A stretch of DNA of 64,000 nucleotides from Cytobacillus citreus (GCF_018343665.1 NZ_JAGYPM010000010.1:1-64000), one strand, 5' to 3'; shown: positions 47,857 through 57,387, counted from the first letter of the stretch. Program-made: numbers and translations. The notes: generated by a model not told the origin, from the sequence alone.

Positions 47857-48207
47857 TTAACTGCTTGCTTTTGAATTCACTTTATTCTTTTTGTGCAACG
47901 TATGTTTTGTTCCCCATTCATGCATCGCTTCTAAAATGGGCTCTAAAGTTTTTCCGTATTTGGTAATGGAATATTCAACTTTTGGGGGGACTTGAGGATA
48001 GACTTTACGCGAAATGATATCTTCTTCCTCTAATTCTCGCAGTTGGTTTGTTAACATTTTCTGCGTAATGCCAGGTAAACTACGTTTTAATTCGCTAAAA
48101 CGCAGCGTCCCTTTTTGCAATAAGTGCAATAAAATAATGGGTTTCCATTTACCGACTAAAATACTTAAAGCATCATCTACACGACATAATTCAGGTTTTT
48201 TCTCCAT
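47857..48207 (-). CDS. HxlR-family transcriptional regulator (YodB-like)
   Basis: 116-residue winged helix. LSILVGKWKPIILLHLLQKG, LRFSELKRSLPGITQKMLTN and QLRELEEEDIISRKVYPQVP are the HxlR core. A single Cys at position 8 (ELCRVDD) matches the redox-sensing Cys near the N-terminus of B. subtilis YodB, which controls azoreductase. The gene carries its own upstream copy of the operator found before pirin, which suggests autoregulation and control of pirin-azoR. Confidence 0.9.
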   Translation of the reverse strand: MEKKPELCRVDDALSILVGKWKPIILLHLLQKGTLRFSELKRSLPGITQKMLTNQLRELEEEDIISRKVYPQVPPKVEYSITKYGKTLEPILEAMHEWGTKHTLHKKNKVNSKASS

Positions 48208-48221
48208 CTAGACATCTCCTT

Positions 48222-48242
48222 TAGTATCTTTTTGTATACTAT
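48222..48242. promoter_or_regulatory. Operator before the HxlR gene
   Basis: TAGTATC-TTTTT-GTATACTA, the imperfect sister of the palindrome at 46056. Confidence 0.7.
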
Positions 48243-48414
48243 ATCACTTTTAGGGGCGTACTTCATATATTTGTTACTATAATAACATTAACTAAGAGAA
48301 TTAGGCTAGAAAAAGAATGGCTACGGGATAGAATCATTATTCCCTTATAAAGATAAGTTAATTAGGTCATATCCAAATGAATCTATTTTCTTATATATAT
48401 ATGTCTTGATGATA

Positions 48415-48427
48415 GGGCGGCATGATG
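48415..48427. other. Distal attachment core (att site 6)
   Basis: GGGCGGCATGATG, the core of the groEL-end repeats, without the 150-bp flank. It is probably the outer right boundary of the accreted island. Beyond it the gene content changes to an orphan binding protein and the Tad locus. Confidence 0.55.
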
Positions 48428-48481
48428 CACTCTCATTGGCGAAAATACACCATCTGTGGAAAATAAAAGTAAATTTGTTCA

Positions 48482-48520
48482 AGAGAGTTGACGAAAGTAT
48501 TTCGGCAGCTCTCTTTTTAG
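48482..48520 (+). terminator. Terminator
   Basis: AGAGAGTTGACGAAA / TTCGGCAGCTCTCT stem then T5. No gene directly upstream on the same strand survives. Confidence 0.75.
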
Positions 48521-48615
48521 CTAAAAGGAAAGTTTAAGTCTATTAACGTGCTGTGCTCAATTAAATATCTGCTAATAAGATCGCATAATAAAAACTAAGG
48601 CATTCGCCAAAAAGG

Positions 48616-48638
48616 ACTTGGTGAACGCCAAGTTTTTC
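48616..48638 (+). terminator. Leader hairpin before the binding-protein gene
   Basis: ACTTGG / CCAAGT stem with TTTTTC, about 90 nt before the start codon. It may be an attenuator, since no gene precedes it. Confidence 0.55.
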
Positions 48639-48727
48639 TAATAGTTGTTTATGCTTATTGTACATGTTATTATCAAAATATTATGAATTATCACGAAAAT
48701 GGACACGGAAAAATTGGGGGAATTCTA

Positions 48728-49732
48728 ATGAAAAAAGTTTTATCCATTGTACTATGTGGAGCTTTACTAATTCTTGCTGCCTGTGGTACTAACAGCAATC
48801 AAGCTGGAGGGGGAGGGGGCAATGAAGAAAAGAGAACAGTAAAAATTGGAATCATTCAGCTCGTTGAGCATCCATCATTAGATGGTGCGAGGGAAGGGTT
48901 TATTGCGGCATTGAAAGACGCAGGCTATGAGGTAGGGAAAAATCTGAAGTTAGATTACCAGAATGCACAAGGGGATATGAACAATAATATGTCGATCGCT
49001 CAAAATTTTGTAGCTGATAAAAATGACCTAATTCTGGCCATTGCAACGGCAAGTGCTCAAGCGGCAGTTCAATCAACGAAGGATATTCCTATTTTGTTTA
49101 CAGCGATAACGGATCCAGTGGGAGCAAATCTTGTTCAGAGCTTAGAAAATCCAGGAGGAAATGTAACGGGGACATCTGATACTCATCCAGATGCTATTAA
49201 AAACACCATCAACTCCATAAAAAAGTTTATTCCTGAAGCTAAAAAGGTTGGGATCATCTATAACTCAGGTGAACCGAATTCCGTTGTGAATGTCGAAAAG
49301 GCAAAGCAAGTAATAGAAGAAATAGGATTAGAAGCGGTTGAAACAACGATTGCTACCAGCACCGAAGTAAAACAAGCGGCTGAATCATTAGTAGGAAGAG
49401 CAGATGTTTTCTACATACCGAAGGATAATACAGTCGTCTCTGCACTTGAATCGGTCATAACAGTTGCCAATGAGAACAAGATTCCAACCTTTGTTGGAGA
49501 AGGCGATTCTGTCAAACGTGGAACATTTGCTTCTTACGGCTTCGAGTACCATGATCTCGGATACACGACCGGAAAAATGGCCGTGGAAATTCTCAAAGGC
49601 AAAAAGCCAAGTGAAATTCCAGTCGGTTTCCCTGAAAATCTAGAGCTTTTCATCAACAAGAAGGCAGCCGAGCAAGAAGGCATTACATTAACTGAAGACA
49701 TGCTAAAAGGTGCAAAAATTGTAGGAGAATAA
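48728..49732 (+). CDS. ABC transporter substrate-binding lipoprotein (TrpX/ABC_sub_bind type)
   Basis: 334 residues. Signal peptide with lipobox LAAC, a Gly-rich linker, then KIGIIQLVEHPSLDGAREGF, IATASAQAAVQSTKDIPILF, TAITDPVGANLV and GFEYHDLGYTTGKMAVEILK, all typical of the PF04392 family that includes the tryptophan/aromatic-type binders. The start is the ATG at 48728 behind TGGGGGAA; the longer frame to 48683 lacks a ribosome binding site. No permease or ATPase follows; a terminator at 49817 ends the unit, so this copy is an orphan. Confidence 0.87.
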   Translation: MKKVLSIVLCGALLILAACGTNSNQAGGGGGNEEKRTVKIGIIQLVEHPSLDGAREGFIAALKDAGYEVGKNLKLDYQNAQGDMNNNMSIAQNFVADKNDLILAIATASAQAAVQSTKDIPILFTAITDPVGANLVQSLENPGGNVTGTSDTHPDAIKNTINSIKKFIPEAKKVGIIYNSGEPNSVVNVEKAKQVIEEIGLEAVETTIATSTEVKQAAESLVGRADVFYIPKDNTVVSALESVITVANENKIPTFVGEGDSVKRGTFASYGFEYHDLGYTTGKMAVEILKGKKPSEIPVGFPENLELFINKKAAEQEGITLTEDMLKGAKIVGE

Positions 49733-49816
49733 GGTAAAAGCACACTGTCCTTGAATACGAAGGCAGAAGATTCTCGAAAGAAATTAACAGAATTATAGAG
49801 TAAGAGAACTTGCTAT

Positions 49817-49853
49817 AACCTTGATGGCCATTAGGCTTATCAAGGTTTTTTTA
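49817..49853 (+). terminator. Terminator of the orphan binding-protein gene
   Basis: AACCTTGAT / ATCAAGGTT stem followed by seven T. The stretch 49854-50238 holds no gene; it contains TTCGACA (50007-50013), a perfect complement of the Spo0A box, and TCCGACA (50216-50222) with one mismatch. Confidence 0.88.
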
Positions 49854-50238
49854 TTCATAGAGTTCAGGATAGTATTTGAATTTCGCTGATAAACCAACTT
49901 ATTCGACTGATAAATTTGAGAGACTCCTAAAAAGATAATTTGCTGCACACCACTAAAAAGCACTTCTTATTGCTTACAATCCAAAAGAACTAAATGTTCT
50001 ATTCTATTCGACAAAATAAAAATTAACTTGTTTACCCAAAAATAATAAAAATGAACTACGGATTTTTACAATCGTCATATAAAAAGGTGTAAATTTTTCC
50101 AAAATCTTTACATAAGTAACAAAAAAATGATGAAAGTACTATGTTTAGTTGGTTCTATATTCCTAATAAATATTTTTATTTCAAGATAATAACAGGAAAA
50201 AAATAACAGACATTTTCCGACATTTTTTTTGGGAGTAT

Positions 50239-50267
50239 TTGACCAAAATGTGAACTGATGGTAATAA
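50239..50267 (+). promoter_or_regulatory. Promoter of the Tad/Flp locus
   Basis: TTGACC at 50239-50244 and TAATAA at 50262-50267, spacer 17 nt. It gives a leader of about 75 nt before cpaB. A Spo0A-like box lies just upstream of the -35. Confidence 0.6.
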
Positions 50268-50349
50268 ATAGTAAAGATAAATATAAATTAAAGATAAACA
50301 AAATTTTGCAAAATACAAAAATGTAAATTGCTAAGAGAGGTACCATACT

Positions 50350-51138
50350 ATGCTGGAATCAAAAAGGAGAGCATTTATTTTCTTATCAATCTCTTTATTA
50401 TTAGCATTTATTGCTGGACTATTTTTCTTGCAGAAAATCAAAGAGTTAAATAGTGAATTAGGGGGAATGACGAAAATATATGTTACAGCGACAGACATCC
50501 CGTCGCGAACATTACTACAGCCTGACCATGTGAAACAAATAGAAATTCCAAAGCGATATGTTAATAATTCACATGTAATAAATGTTGAGGATTTGATCGA
50601 CAAGGTTTTGGTTGTTCCATTAGTAGAAGATGATATTATCACGAAGTCAATGCTTAAACCCGTTTCAAATGCTACTGATGAAAATAATAGATTGGTCACA
50701 ATGCTTCAATCTGAGCGGATACGTTTTGATGAAGAACTAGAAGGACTTGATCGGGTAGACATTGTAGTGTCACATAAGTTTGATGGCAAACCAGTTACTG
50801 AAGTATTTATGAAGGATGTTTTAGTTGCCGGTGTTATTAAAAGCGAGAAAAGTTTTTCTGGAGTTGCTCTTGAAGTTCCTGCCGATGATGCGCCAAGGAT
50901 TATTCATATTCAAAATTATGCAGACTCGATTCGAGTATTAAAAGCCAATGTAGGGAAGGCCTTACAAATAAATACTGATATTGAAAATCAAGAGACAGAA
51001 AAAGAAGAAAAAACTGAACCGCCAGCTGAGCCACCACAAGAGCAAAAAAAGGAAAATGCTGAAACACCAGCTGAACCACCACAAGAACCAAAAAAGGAAA
51101 ATGCTGAAAAACCAGCAAATGAAAATAATAAAAAATAG
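50350..51138 (+). CDS. cpaB: CpaB/RcpC-like Flp pilus assembly protein
   Basis: 262 residues. An N-terminal membrane helix (AFIFLSISLLLAFIAGLFFL) is followed by a SAF domain (IYVTATDIPSRTLLQPDHVK, VPLVEDDIITKSMLKPV) and a second CpaB-type region (DEELEGLDRVDIVV, VLVAGVIKSE). The last 45 residues are a low-complexity tail with PPAEPPQEQKKENAET repeated twice, likely a cell-wall-facing spacer. First gene of the Tad locus. AGAGAGG precedes the ATG. SAF domains bind carbohydrate in relatives, and CpaB helps assemble the pilus. Confidence 0.85.
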   Translation: MLESKRRAFIFLSISLLLAFIAGLFFLQKIKELNSELGGMTKIYVTATDIPSRTLLQPDHVKQIEIPKRYVNNSHVINVEDLIDKVLVVPLVEDDIITKSMLKPVSNATDENNRLVTMLQSERIRFDEELEGLDRVDIVVSHKFDGKPVTEVFMKDVLVAGVIKSEKSFSGVALEVPADDAPRIIHIQNYADSIRVLKANVGKALQINTDIENQETEKEEKTEPPAEPPQEQKKENAETPAEPPQEPKKENAEKPANENNKK

Positions 51139-51164
51139 GATGGAATTGAATTTGGAGGATGCAA

Positions 51165-52325
51165 ATGAGTGCTGATATCAAAATTTTACTCACAGGTGAT
51201 CAAGAACAATCAAAAACTCATTTAAGGGGTGTATTAAATAGCTTCGAAAAAGTTGATATGATCTCTTATCGTGATTTGAAGACAGAGCTGGATCGCCTGG
51301 CACCAGATTTAATATTTTTAATTGAATCTGATAAAGAATCTCCTGCAGATGCAATTGAATATATCCATGCCGTTAATCCAATGGCTCTAGTTGTGTTTAT
51401 AGCATTCTCCCAAAACTTTGATGTATTAAAAAGTGTGATGCGAGCAGGGATCATTGATTTCTTTGTACTGCCTGATGAAAGTGCAATGCTATATGGTCGT
51501 TTAGATAGCATTGTTCAAATGGTCGTTCAACGTAAAAAGCAATTAATGGAAACCGCCGTTTCAAGCCAGTCTTTTAAAAGAGGAAGAGGCAAAATATATT
51601 CTTTTTACAGTGGAAAAGGTGGTTCGGGAAAAACACTAATCTCAAGTGCGTTTGCTCAAACTTTGAAATTTGAATCCACTGCCCAAGTAATCTTTATCGA
51701 TTTAAATTTACACTATGGCGGTGCTGAAGCCTTTCTATCTATTGTTTCCAATCGTTCGTTTGCAGATCTTATGCCGGTAATTGATGAGCTAAATGAAAGT
51801 CATATTCGAAATGTATCCCAGGTTGAACAACTTTCAAAATTAGAGGTCTTGCTTAGTCCGCGTGATGCCGAAGTAGCGGAGCATTTACCAGAAGGATTTA
51901 TTGCAAGGCTTTTAAGAACATGTAGGAGAAGCTATGACTTTGTAGTAGTAGATTTGCCAGTGGCAATGAATATCCATTCATATGCGGCTCTTGAAGAATC
52001 CGATAAGATTTATTATGTATTAAATTTAGATACTCCTTCTATTAATACATTGAAACAAGTTGAAGGATTGTTTAGAAGATTAGGGATTGAAACCGAGGGA
52101 AGATTGGAAATTCTCATTAATCAGGTTGGGAAAGAAAATGAGATCAAGCCTAATGATGTGAAGAGTATTATTTCTTACCCTATTGCAGCAAAACTCCCTC
52201 GTGATTTTAAAGGGGTGCAGGCCCATATAAATAAAAGTGAGCCTTTTAGAAAGGAACCTAATGAAAAGAAATTAATCCCATTTGCAAAAGGAATTAGAAA
52301 ATGGGTTGTTCAAATGGTGGAATAA
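51165..52325 (+). CDS. tadZ: CpaE/TadZ-like pilus localisation ATPase
   Basis: 386 residues. Residues 1-125 form a response-regulator-like domain without a clear phosphoacceptor set (KILLTGDQEQSKTHLRGVLN ... AGIIDFFVLPDES). Residues 140-380 are a ParA/MinD-like ATPase with a deviant Walker A KGGSGKTLISSAFAQ, VIFIDLNLHYGGAEAFLSIV, and YDFVVVDLPVAMNIHS. TadZ positions the Tad machine in the cell. The ATG at 51165 has GGAGG 6 nt upstream; an ATG at 51159 is too close. Confidence 0.9.
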   Translation: MSADIKILLTGDQEQSKTHLRGVLNSFEKVDMISYRDLKTELDRLAPDLIFLIESDKESPADAIEYIHAVNPMALVVFIAFSQNFDVLKSVMRAGIIDFFVLPDESAMLYGRLDSIVQMVVQRKKQLMETAVSSQSFKRGRGKIYSFYSGKGGSGKTLISSAFAQTLKFESTAQVIFIDLNLHYGGAEAFLSIVSNRSFADLMPVIDELNESHIRNVSQVEQLSKLEVLLSPRDAEVAEHLPEGFIARLLRTCRRSYDFVVVDLPVAMNIHSYAALEESDKIYYVLNLDTPSINTLKQVEGLFRRLGIETEGRLEILINQVGKENEIKPNDVKSIISYPIAAKLPRDFKGVQAHINKSEPFRKEPNEKKLIPFAKGIRKWVVQMVE

Positions 52326-52347
52326 CTCTTAAAAGGATTGATGACAG

Positions 52348-53670
52348 ATGTCATTATTTGAAAGAAGAACAACTAGGTTAAAAAATGAAAATAGAGTTAA
52401 TTATGAAAATCAATATATAAGTGAGTTAGTCGATCATTACAAAACGAGAATTTTACGTGAAGCGAATTTAGAACTATTAACAAGTCTTCCTCAAGGCGAA
52501 ATGAGATTAAGAATTGAACAGCTAATCAGCCAATTTATGAGTGAAGAAAAAGTGATTATTCCAAGACTTGAAAAAGAAGAGTTATTGACACGAATAATTG
52601 ATGAATCAGTTGGTTACGGGCCGTTAGAGCCTTTGTTGGATGATCCAACAATTACAGAAATATTAATTAATGGCCATAAAGAAATATATATTGAGAAGCT
52701 TGGTAAGTTACAGTTAGCTCCAGTTACCTTTAAGGACGATAATCATGTACGACATGTTATTGATCGAATTGTTGCACCCATCGGTAGACGAATTGATGAA
52801 AGTTCGCCAATGGTTGATGCTAGACTACCCGATGGAAGCCGTGTCAATGCGGTAATTCCTCCAATTAGTTTAATCGGCCCAGTAGTATCAATAAGGAAGT
52901 TCAGAAAAGAGCCTTTTCAAATGACCGATTTACTTAACTTTGATTCGTTAAACGATAAAATGTCTATATTTTTAGACGCGGTTGTACGGGCAAAGTTAAA
53001 TATTTTGATATCGGGTGGTACAGGTAGTGGTAAGACAACATTGCTAAATGTGTTAGGGAACTCTATTCCGAATGGAGAAAGAATTGTAACGATCGAAGAC
53101 TCTGCAGAGCTTCGTCTCGATAAGCAGAATGTCGTTGGATTAGAAGCGAGGCCACCAAATGTGGAAGGAACAGGTGAAATTACGATACGTCATTTAGTAA
53201 AAAACTCACTAAGGATGCGTCCTGACAGAATTATTGTAGGAGAGGTTCGTGGCGCAGAAGCATTTGATATGCTCCAAGCGATGAATACGGGTCATGAAGG
53301 ATCTATTACAACAGTCCATGCAAATACTCCCTTTGATGCGTTAAGACGTGTGGAGGGTATGGTTGTAATGGCAGGGATGGATTTACCTACTCATATTATT
53401 CGCGAGTATATTGTAGGAGCACTCGATATTATTGTACAAGGAGAAAGGCTTACCGATGGAACAAGAAAATTAACATCCATTTGCGAGATACATAGAGAAG
53501 ACAGTGGAGAAATTGTTATTAAAGAAATATTTACGTTCAAAAGAATGGGCATGAAGAAGTCTGGTGAAGTAGAGGGATATTTTACACCTACAGGAGTAAT
53601 ACCTAGGTGTTTAGAAAGAATCAATATGTTTGGAATTACTCTTCCCAACAATCTATTTGAAAGTAAATAA
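52348..53670 (+). CDS. tadA: CpaF/TadA pilus assembly ATPase
   Basis: 440-residue type II/IV secretion ATPase that powers pilus assembly (and perhaps retraction). VGYGPLEPLLDDPTITEILI is the N-terminal signature; Walker A is ISGGTGSGKTTLLNVL, the Asp box VTIEDSAELRL, Walker B region RPDRIIVGEVRGAEAFDMLQ and the His box GHEGSITTVHANTP. Cytoplasmic face of the membrane. Confidence 0.97.
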   Translation: MSLFERRTTRLKNENRVNYENQYISELVDHYKTRILREANLELLTSLPQGEMRLRIEQLISQFMSEEKVIIPRLEKEELLTRIIDESVGYGPLEPLLDDPTITEILINGHKEIYIEKLGKLQLAPVTFKDDNHVRHVIDRIVAPIGRRIDESSPMVDARLPDGSRVNAVIPPISLIGPVVSIRKFRKEPFQMTDLLNFDSLNDKMSIFLDAVVRAKLNILISGGTGSGKTTLLNVLGNSIPNGERIVTIEDSAELRLDKQNVVGLEARPPNVEGTGEITIRHLVKNSLRMRPDRIIVGEVRGAEAFDMLQAMNTGHEGSITTVHANTPFDALRRVEGMVVMAGMDLPTHIIREYIVGALDIIVQGERLTDGTRKLTSICEIHREDSGEIVIKEIFTFKRMGMKKSGEVEGYFTPTGVIPRCLERINMFGITLPNNLFESK

Positions 53671-53701
53671 GTAGTTCAAAATGATGCAGGGGGTGAACGA
53701 A

Positions 53702-54628
53702 TTGGAGATTGCTTCTATATTTGGAATTTCGGTTTTGTTTTTTATCTGGGGATTTTATAATCTGTTGGGCTATAGAAAAGAGAAACGAGAAATCACTAAG
53801 AAATATGAAAATATGTTCAAGAAAGAAAATGAAAGAAGCAGCTTTATCTCAAAACTAGGCGACCGATTCGATGAAACCCCATTTGCAAAGAATTTTAAGA
53901 TCAAATTATTGCATGCAAATATTTTAATACTTCCATCAGAGTTTTTTGCCATTTTACTATTTTGCTGCTTTGCCATTGTCATTATCTTAATGTGGTTATT
54001 TTCCTTGAAGTTCAGCATTAGCTTAATATTGGCAGTCATTATCAGTTTAGCATCCTATTGGCTTTTATTTTTAGTAAGAAGAAACAAATATATTGAAAAT
54101 TTAAATAATCAGCTTGCTGAAGTATGCAGATTGCTAGGAAATAGTACAAAGGCAGGTATGACAATTAATCAAGGAATTGAGGTAGTTGCTGCAGAGGTAG
54201 GATTTCCAGCAAGAGATGAGTTTAAGGAGCTTGCCCATAATTTAAGGTTAGGTGTGGACTTTGAACGGGCTTTAAAGGAAGTTGAAAAGCGAGTACCGAC
54301 AAGAGAGTTCAAATTATTTATTGCTGCACTGCTTATACAAAAGAAGTCAGGTGGAAACTTAACAAAGGTGCTTGAGGAAATGGCTAAAACGCTCGAAGAA
54401 CGAAAAATTTTAAGGCAAACCATTAAAACGGCGACGGCAGAACAACGATTTATTTCATATATATTACCCGCAATGCCGATATTCATAATTTTAATGCTGA
54501 ATTCTATGATGGATGGTTTTGTAGAATTGATTTTTACAATTCCTGGAGCCATTTTAACAACGGTGTTTTTAATAGGAATGGTCATATCATTCATACTTAT
54601 TAGAGCTGTTACTAATATAAGGGTGTAG
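53702..54628 (+). CDS. tadB: TadB-like inner-membrane platform protein
   Basis: 308 residues of the T2SF fold. An N-terminal helix, two helices at about 85-125 and two at the C-terminus bracket a cytoplasmic F domain with CRLLGNSTKAGMTINQGIEV and KKSGGNLTKVLEEMAKTLEE. I chose a TTG at 53702 with GGGGGTGA 5 nt upstream; an ATG at 53681 has no ribosome binding site. Works with TadC and TadA. Confidence 0.92.
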   Translation: MEIASIFGISVLFFIWGFYNLLGYRKEKREITKKYENMFKKENERSSFISKLGDRFDETPFAKNFKIKLLHANILILPSEFFAILLFCCFAIVIILMWLFSLKFSISLILAVIISLASYWLLFLVRRNKYIENLNNQLAEVCRLLGNSTKAGMTINQGIEVVAAEVGFPARDEFKELAHNLRLGVDFERALKEVEKRVPTREFKLFIAALLIQKKSGGNLTKVLEEMAKTLEERKILRQTIKTATAEQRFISYILPAMPIFIILMLNSMMDGFVELIFTIPGAILTTVFLIGMVISFILIRAVTNIRV

Positions 54629-54635
54629 AAGAGTT

Positions 54636-55574
54636 ATGGACGGAGTAATACTTACATCAATTTTATTATTTTGGTTGTTTTTGGTATTGAGTTTTGTGAA
54701 TTTTTATAGTTATTCAAAAAATAAAGATACACTTAAAGTGCATATCAATGAAGTTGCTATGACGCAGCAATTAATGAAGGTAAAGAAAAAATCAACTCTC
54801 GATCGATTCATTATCTTTCTATCACGCTATGCTGATGACTTTTCAGCGTTAGGAGAAAGAATTAATTTTTATAGTGAGTCGCCTGATGTTGAAGTGCTGC
54901 TAAAAAAGGCAGGGAATCCTTATGGATTATCAGTTGCCCGATTTCAGGGATTTAAAATTGTATGTGTCATCATCGGCTTCATCCTCGGAACTTTTCTGTA
55001 TTTTTTAGGGTTCCCCTTTGCAAATGTTTTATTTGTCACATTACCATTTATAGGTTTTTTTATTCCTATTTTTTTAGTAAGAGGGAAGGCGAAAAATCGC
55101 CAAGAGCTTCTTAGAAGAGATTTACCGGACTTCCTGGATACCGTAAGTATAAGTTTACAAGCTGGTTCTGGATTGGACGGAGCTATTAAGGAGGTTATTA
55201 GCTATTATATTGGGCCAATTCAAGAAGAGTTTTCACGGTTTATTCAAGAAATAGAATTAGGCGTACCGAGAGAAAAGGCTTATACAGAGATGCTTAATCG
55301 AAACGATAATGTGGATTTCCAAAATGTCATTAAATCGTTAATTCAAGGGTCAAGATTGGGAGTGCCAGTTGCTACAACCTTTCGAAACCAAGCGAATGAA
55401 ATGAGAAGAATAAGCTTAGAGCAAGTAAAGGAGAAAGCGGCTAAAGCATCTCCAAAGGTTACCCTTATTACATCATTTATTATTGCACCATTAATCATGT
55501 TAATGATATTAGGCTTAATCATTCTTAATATGTTTTATGGGGAAGATAGTATATTTAAACTATTTTCAAACTAG
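54636..55574 (+). CDS. tadC: TadC-like inner-membrane platform protein
   Basis: 312 residues, second T2SF protein. N-terminal helix, a central pair of helices (IVCVIIGFILGTFLYFLGFP and onward), the F domain RRDLPDFLDTVSISLQAGSG, LDGAIKEVISYY and a C-terminal helix pair (LITSFIIAPLIMLMILGLII). It lies 7 nt after tadB. Confidence 0.93.
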   Translation: MDGVILTSILLFWLFLVLSFVNFYSYSKNKDTLKVHINEVAMTQQLMKVKKKSTLDRFIIFLSRYADDFSALGERINFYSESPDVEVLLKKAGNPYGLSVARFQGFKIVCVIIGFILGTFLYFLGFPFANVLFVTLPFIGFFIPIFLVRGKAKNRQELLRRDLPDFLDTVSISLQAGSGLDGAIKEVISYYIGPIQEEFSRFIQEIELGVPREKAYTEMLNRNDNVDFQNVIKSLIQGSRLGVPVATTFRNQANEMRRISLEQVKEKAAKASPKVTLITSFIIAPLIMLMILGLIILNMFYGEDSIFKLFSN

Positions 55575-55685
55575 TATGAATCATTGAAAGGGGTGATGCT
55601 TCAAGTATTAATCTCTAATACTTAATGCATTTAGGATGGCCATTTTATTTGATTGTTAAATTAATAATATTTGAGGAGGAAAAAA

Positions 55686-55928
55686 ATGAAAAAGAAACTG
55701 ATTGAAATGAGAGAAAGAATGAATAACCGATTAACAGCAATTTATGTTGGCATTAAGGGAAGAGTGGCCAATGAAAAGGGAGTTTCCACGATTGAGTGGG
55801 TTGGATTAGCAGCTGTAATTATTGCATTGATGTTCGCTCTTGCTACAGCGATGAAGAGCAGTGGTGGGGATTTAGCAGAAACAATCATTAATAAGTTAAA
55901 GGCCATGATTGAAGGTATCAATACTTGA
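55686..55928 (+). CDS. flp: Flp-type pilin
   Basis: 80 residues. A basic N-terminal region, then EKGVSTIEWVGLAAVIIALM, the hydrophobic type-IVb pilin stem with the E at the +5-like position, and a short C-terminus. The leader before the G/V processing point is longer (about 33 residues) than in classical Flp pilins. GAGGAGG precedes the ATG at 55686. It is likely the structural subunit. No prepilin peptidase is in the window. Confidence 0.8.
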   Translation: MKKKLIEMRERMNNRLTAIYVGIKGRVANEKGVSTIEWVGLAAVIIALMFALATAMKSSGGDLAETIINKLKAMIEGINT

Positions 55929-55963
55929 TTACCGAATAGTCCACTTTTGAAAGGAGGGGAAAC

Positions 55964-57370
55964 ATGCCTAAATATTATACCCCAGCAGCTATTATTTGTC
56001 TTTGCTTCATCTTTTTATTTGGTTGCCAAGAAAAGAGCGGAAATACTGAAGATATAGAAAAAAACGAGGCTACTAAGGTTGAAAATGAGGATGATTCAAC
56101 AAGTGATCTAGCTACTGAAGAAGAAAAGGTGCAACAAGAAGATCCGTTCACCCTTGATGCACCCAAAATGCCTAATGGTCTAGAAGAGGTAGTTGCTTAT
56201 CCAGTTGGATTATTTGCTTCAAAGGATACAAAAGTGAAAGATGAAGCTGTTCAAGCAGCGTTAGAAGCAATCCCTCCTCTTTCAGAAAATGCTAGTGAAG
56301 AAGAGTTATCAAATTTATTAGATTATATGTATTCCTTATTCAAAATGGATTATGATGACCCAAAAGTGATAATAGACTCATTGAGTATAGCCACAACACC
56401 AGACTCAGAGGAAATTTCGAAGGAAGAACAAACGGAAACGTTTAATGTTGAGATTATTCTTGATGCAAGTGGAAGTATGAAAAAAATGATTGGTTCCAAG
56501 TCTATGATGGAAACTGCCAAAGAGGCCATTAAGGAATTTGCTTCATCTTTACCTGAACAGGCTAATGTAGGACTGCGTGTATATGGACATAAGGGCACAG
56601 GTTCCAATGCTGATAAAGCAATGTCCTGTGCGGCAAACGAGTTAATTTATCCTATACAGCCGTACAGTGAATCTGGGCTTTCAGAGGCACTTGGGAAATT
56701 TAACCCAGCAGGCTGGACACCGCTAGCACAGTCACTGCTTGAAGCTCAACAGGACTTATCTCAATATAAAGGTGAAAATCACCGAAATATTATCTACTTA
56801 GTTAGTGATGGGGTTGAAACTTGTGACGGTGATCCGATTGCAGCAGCGAAAAGCTTAAAGGAATCAGAGATTTCTCCTGTTGTTAACATTATCGGGTTTG
56901 ATTTAGATACAAAAGACGAGCAGCAATTGAAGGCAGTAGCTGAGGTAGCTGGCGGAACCTATGTAAATGTCCGTAATCAAGAGCAATTAAAGAGCCAATT
57001 CAATCAGGCCTCAGCAGACGCATATAAATGGATGACTTGGTATCAAAAAGAACAGTCAGGAATTTTTAAAAATGCAGATAAACAGAAGACGTCTATTTAC
57101 AAACTTTCAAACTCTTGGAAAAATAATATTTCTAAAGAAAAATATTTAATTTCTTTTTCTCTTCAAAGTCTCTATACAAAGAAGAAGATTACAAAAGAGC
57201 AGGAATTAACAACGTATAAAATGGCAGAGGAATTCTATGATCTTCATTACGGTTTAGTTGAAGAAATGAAGAATACACTCATTGATGCAAGAGATGAGAA
57301 TTTATCCTCATCTTTAGCTGAGATTAAAGAAATTTATAACAAGAACGTCTCTCAAGGAAAAATAGAGTAG
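55964..57370 (+). CDS. VWA-domain lipoprotein, Tad-linked (copy 1)
   Basis: 468 residues. Signal peptide with lipobox LFGC, an acidic linker, then VAYPVGLFASKD and a von Willebrand A domain from about residue 160: MIDAS residues in IILDASGSMKK (DxSxS), a Thr in AGWTPLAQ and an Asp in LVSDGVETCDGD. A helical C-terminal region of 130 residues follows. It would sit on the outer membrane face and bind partners by metal-dependent adhesion. VWA proteins accompany Tad loci in other phyla, often as TadG fusions. A paralogue is at 61516. Confidence 0.85.
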   Translation: MPKYYTPAAIICLCFIFLFGCQEKSGNTEDIEKNEATKVENEDDSTSDLATEEEKVQQEDPFTLDAPKMPNGLEEVVAYPVGLFASKDTKVKDEAVQAALEAIPPLSENASEEELSNLLDYMYSLFKMDYDDPKVIIDSLSIATTPDSEEISKEEQTETFNVEIILDASGSMKKMIGSKSMMETAKEAIKEFASSLPEQANVGLRVYGHKGTGSNADKAMSCAANELIYPIQPYSESGLSEALGKFNPAGWTPLAQSLLEAQQDLSQYKGENHRNIIYLVSDGVETCDGDPIAAAKSLKESEISPVVNIIGFDLDTKDEQQLKAVAEVAGGTYVNVRNQEQLKSQFNQASADAYKWMTWYQKEQSGIFKNADKQKTSIYKLSNSWKNNISKEKYLISFSLQSLYTKKKITKEQELTTYKMAEEFYDLHYGLVEEMKNTLIDARDENLSSSLAEIKEIYNKNVSQGKIE

Positions 57371-57387
57371 GGGGACTAGATAAGTAG

